NCBI GenBank assembly: GCA_946894095.1
Contig: OX335647.2
Location: 14,278,001 to 14,342,000, forward strand
Reading direction: 5' to 3'
Source: Incurvaria masculella
Taxonomy: Eukaryota; Arthropoda; Insecta; Lepidoptera; Incurvariidae
DNA: 64,000 nt
Part shown: positions 61,897 through 64,000 of the stretch, one piece after another
How positions within the stretch are numbered: the first letter of the stretch is position 1
Layout: each line of letters opens with the position of its first letter
Position numbers and translations under genes: made by a program
Notes under the pieces: generated by a model
The model's database searches: none
What the model saw: the letters and a program-made list of their open reading frames with translations, nothing else
Told to the model about the DNA's origin: nothing

Positions 61897-64000
61897 TCAA
61901 TTTGAGTCCTCAATATATGGCAAAGGTGCTACTTTAACTACAGGACGTTTGTATACACCGTTGCTAGTGCGGACCTCTACAACTCTGACAATATTGTCGG
62001 GACCAGCTGTAGTAGAAACAATCCGTCCAAGCGGCCAACTAAGGGGAGGCAAATTGTCCTCCTTTAGGACGACAAGCATCCCTTCAGACAAATTCTTGTA
62101 GGGCTTGTGCCACTTGGGCCTAGATTGTAGAGTACCAAGATACTCTTTGTGCCACCTATTCCAAAAGGATTGATGGAGGCTCTGAACCAACTGCCACCTT
62201 TTCAACCGGTTTAGATTGGTGTTAGATACGTTTGGTTCGGGAAGAGCATTTAATGGTTCCAGGGTCAAAAAGTGACCTGGAGTGAGAGCAGTCAGCTCGT
62301 TAGGATCGGGGCTCATTGCGGTTAGAGGCCGAGAATTTAAGCACGCTTCAACTTTGGTAAGCACAGTGTAAAATTCTTCGAAAGAAAGAAGCGGTGCTCC
62401 TATTATACGAGACAAATGAACCTTGACACCTTTTACGAGAGCTTCCCACAAACCACCAAAGTGTGGTGCGTGGGGAGGGATAAAGTGAAACTGAATATTT
62501 AGTGTGCTACAAAAATCTGTAACAGTAGAGTCTTTCGATTGGGTCCGAATAATTTGACGCAATTCTTTATCAGCGCCTACAAAGTTAGTCCCATGGTCGC
62601 TGTACAAATCAGAACATCGGCCACGGCGTGAAATGAAACGTTGTAGTGCAGCCAAGAATGCTTGGGTAGTCAGTTCACTGACTAGTTCTAAATGGCATGC
62701 TTTGGTAGTCATACAAACAAACACACAAATATAGCATTTGGTGCGAGGAGAGTTTCTTAAATTGGAAGTTTTAATGTTAAAGGGACCTGCGTAATCCATT
62801 CCAGTTTTCGAAAAAGGCTTTATTTGTTGTAGTCGAACAATGGGAAGCTCACCCATAGGGGGAGCCGACAATTTTGGACGCAGTCGGTAACAATTCGAGC
62901 AATTAAACACTACTGATCTTATAACTCTACGCGCGGATATAATCCAAAAGTTTCTTTGCAAGAGGGACATCAAAGCATTTGGTCCGGGATGACCAAAGTT
63001 AATATGAAAATGTCTAACAATCAACTTAGTCAATGGACTATTATGAGGTAACAGCGCAGGATGTTGCTGTTGAGATTTAATATGAGCGGCCTGAAGTCGA
63101 CCTCCTACTCTCAGTAGGCCATTTTCATCAATAAAGGGAGATAACCTTACTGTAGCCTTAGAAGGCTGTTTATTAGCCTTAATACGGGACATGTCTTCAA
63201 AGAAATGTTCAGCCTGGATAATTTTTATCCAAATACTTAGAGCATTTTCCAATTCAATGGTAGTGAGCATGGGTGAGATTTTAATAAGCGGACGAGACTT
63301 AGGGGAACCAAAACGTAAGCAGTAACTAGTAACTCGTTTTAACCTAGTTAAAGTCGAGACTCTGTCAAGAAGGGTTGAGTCGTGTTCAGTTACAAGGAGA
63401 GTTAATGGAACAGGTTTCGTCTCCATAACACCATCATCTTCAGACACAAGAAGGGGTGGTTCTGATAAATCACACTCATTATTTAGATTTAGCAGGAACG
63501 ATGGACCATTCCACCACTGCGCATGACCAACGAGCTGGGATGGTGTTAAGCCACGACTCGCACAATCACTTGCATTATGTTCGGAACGGACGTGAACCCA
63601 TTCGTCTGGTGATGTATGCTCCTGAATCAAGCTAACACGGCTGCTCACAAACATTTTCCAACGACTTGGGTGGGATCGGATCCAATGCAGGGCAATTGTT
63701 GAGTCGGAGTAACATCGTACCTTGTCAATGTGAAATTTTTGTGAATATAATTTCACTGCGTACGACATAAGTTGGCAAAGTAAGACGCAACCACATAATT
63801 CAAGTCGGGGCAAGGAAATTGGTTTCAGTGGGGCAACCTTTGATTTAGCTAACAATAAATGAGTAGAAACAGCTCCGTGCTTAACAACCCGGAGGTATAT
63901 GACAGCAGCAAAGCCTGAGAGGGAACTGTCTGAGAAGCCATGGAGTTCTCGCACGGCATTTTCTGTAGAGGGGACGTGTCGAGGTAGAGAGATTTGAGAG
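61897..64000 (-). CDS. BEL/Pao retrotransposon pol, intact frame, 5' part outside window
   Basis: The frame is open from the window edge to TAA at 61897, giving about 700 residues with no stop. A GTG at 63954 lies in frame but is not a real start, since open sequence precedes it (HVPSTENAVRELHGF). In order: RNase H (HGFSDSS, LPRLELCG, CYSDSTIALHW, HVRSEHNASDCASRG), H2C2 zinc finger (HINFGH and CSNC), integrase core (GMDYAGPF, YSDHGTNF, GGLWEALVKG) and the C-terminal domain (LNSRPL, LSEGMLVVLKED, RPVVKVAPLPY). All three integrase acidic residues are present. It would act in cytoplasmic particles and then in nuclear integration. It differs clearly from the element at 2-1842, so it is another family. 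Confidence 0.93.
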   Translation of the reverse strand, partial: SQISLPRHVPSTENAVRELHGFSDSSLSGFAAVIYLRVVKHGAVSTHLLLAKSKVAPLKPISLPRLELCGCVLLCQLMSYAVKLYSQKFHIDKVRCYSDSTIALHWIRSHPSRWKMFVSSRVSLIQEHTSPDEWVHVRSEHNASDCASRGLTPSQLVGHAQWWNGPSFLLNLNNECDLSEPPLLVSEDDGVMETKPVPLTLLVTEHDSTLLDRVSTLTRLKRVTSYCLRFGSPKSRPLIKISPMLTTIELENALSIWIKIIQAEHFFEDMSRIKANKQPSKATVRLSPFIDENGLLRVGGRLQAAHIKSQQQHPALLPHNSPLTKLIVRHFHINFGHPGPNALMSLLQRNFWIISARRVIRSVVFNCSNCYRLRPKLSAPPMGELPIVRLQQIKPFSKTGMDYAGPFNIKTSNLRNSPRTKCYICVFVCMTTKACHLELVSELTTQAFLAALQRFISRRGRCSDLYSDHGTNFVGADKELRQIIRTQSKDSTVTDFCSTLNIQFHFIPPHAPHFGGLWEALVKGVKVHLSRIIGAPLLSFEEFYTVLTKVEACLNSRPLTAMSPDPNELTALTPGHFLTLEPLNALPEPNVSNTNLNRLKRWQLVQSLHQSFWNRWHKEYLGTLQSRPKWHKPYKNLSEGMLVVLKEDNLPPLSWPLGRIVSTTAGPDNIVRVVEVRTSNGVYKRPVVKVAPLPYIEDSN

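Overview
This window looks like gene-poor nuclear DNA of a moth or butterfly (Lepidoptera). It is AT-rich and packed with short interspersed copies of many transposable-element families. The assignment rests on recalled resemblance to lepidopteran repeats: short Helitrons ending near CTAG, elements carrying a (CCGT)n microsatellite, a palindromic element built on ACCGACTTCAAAG, CR1-like and other non-LTR remnants, and BEL/Pao retrotransposons. No database was searched. No host protein gene, rRNA or intact tRNA could be supported, so the window is probably intergenic or inside very long introns.

Layout. 1-2590: 3' part of a + strand BEL/Pao retrotransposon (RNase H and integrase, broken by one frameshift) with a probable LTR. 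2.7-3.7 kb: two TTAA-flanked MITEs placed end to end, then a SINE. 4-10 kb: mostly unexplained sequence with a 53-bp tandem repeat and three orphan ORFs. 10.9-15.6 kb: tRNA-headed SINE, GC-rich island, a third TTAA MITE, a (CCGT)n element, a Helitron end and a CAG-flanked foldback element. 18.5-19.3 kb: an 835-bp inverted-repeat element. 20-24 kb: Helitrons (one 789 bp with clear termini) beside a CR1-like remnant. 24-30 kb: SINEs, a non-LTR remnant, a 192-bp tandem duplication and a short Helitron. 32-39 kb: fourth TTAA MITE, a decayed reverse transcriptase interrupted by a MITE, a 738-bp element with long, apparently identical terminal inverted repeats, and a 568-bp TIR element. 39-50 kb: nested SINE, Helitron and (CCGT)n insertions and more foldback elements. 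50-58 kb: largely unexplained, with a few repeats. 58-61 kb: palindromic element, inverted SINE pair, 19-bp minisatellite. 61.2-64 kb: a second BEL/Pao element on the - strand with an open pol frame running off the window and a probable LTR.

Most interesting signals. (1) One SINE body carries three different 5' heads: tRNA-like, 5S rRNA-like and a third of unknown origin. (2) A foldback MITE family sits between direct CAG triplets, suggesting a fixed 3-bp target. (3) A TTAA-flanked MITE family includes two copies sharing one TTAA. (4) A 738-bp element has about 149-bp terminal inverted repeats that look identical. (5) Several nested insertions give a relative order of activity. (6) Three orphan ORFs look more coding-like than their surroundings. 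The elements do not form a pathway; the non-autonomous ones presumably relied on enzymes encoded elsewhere.
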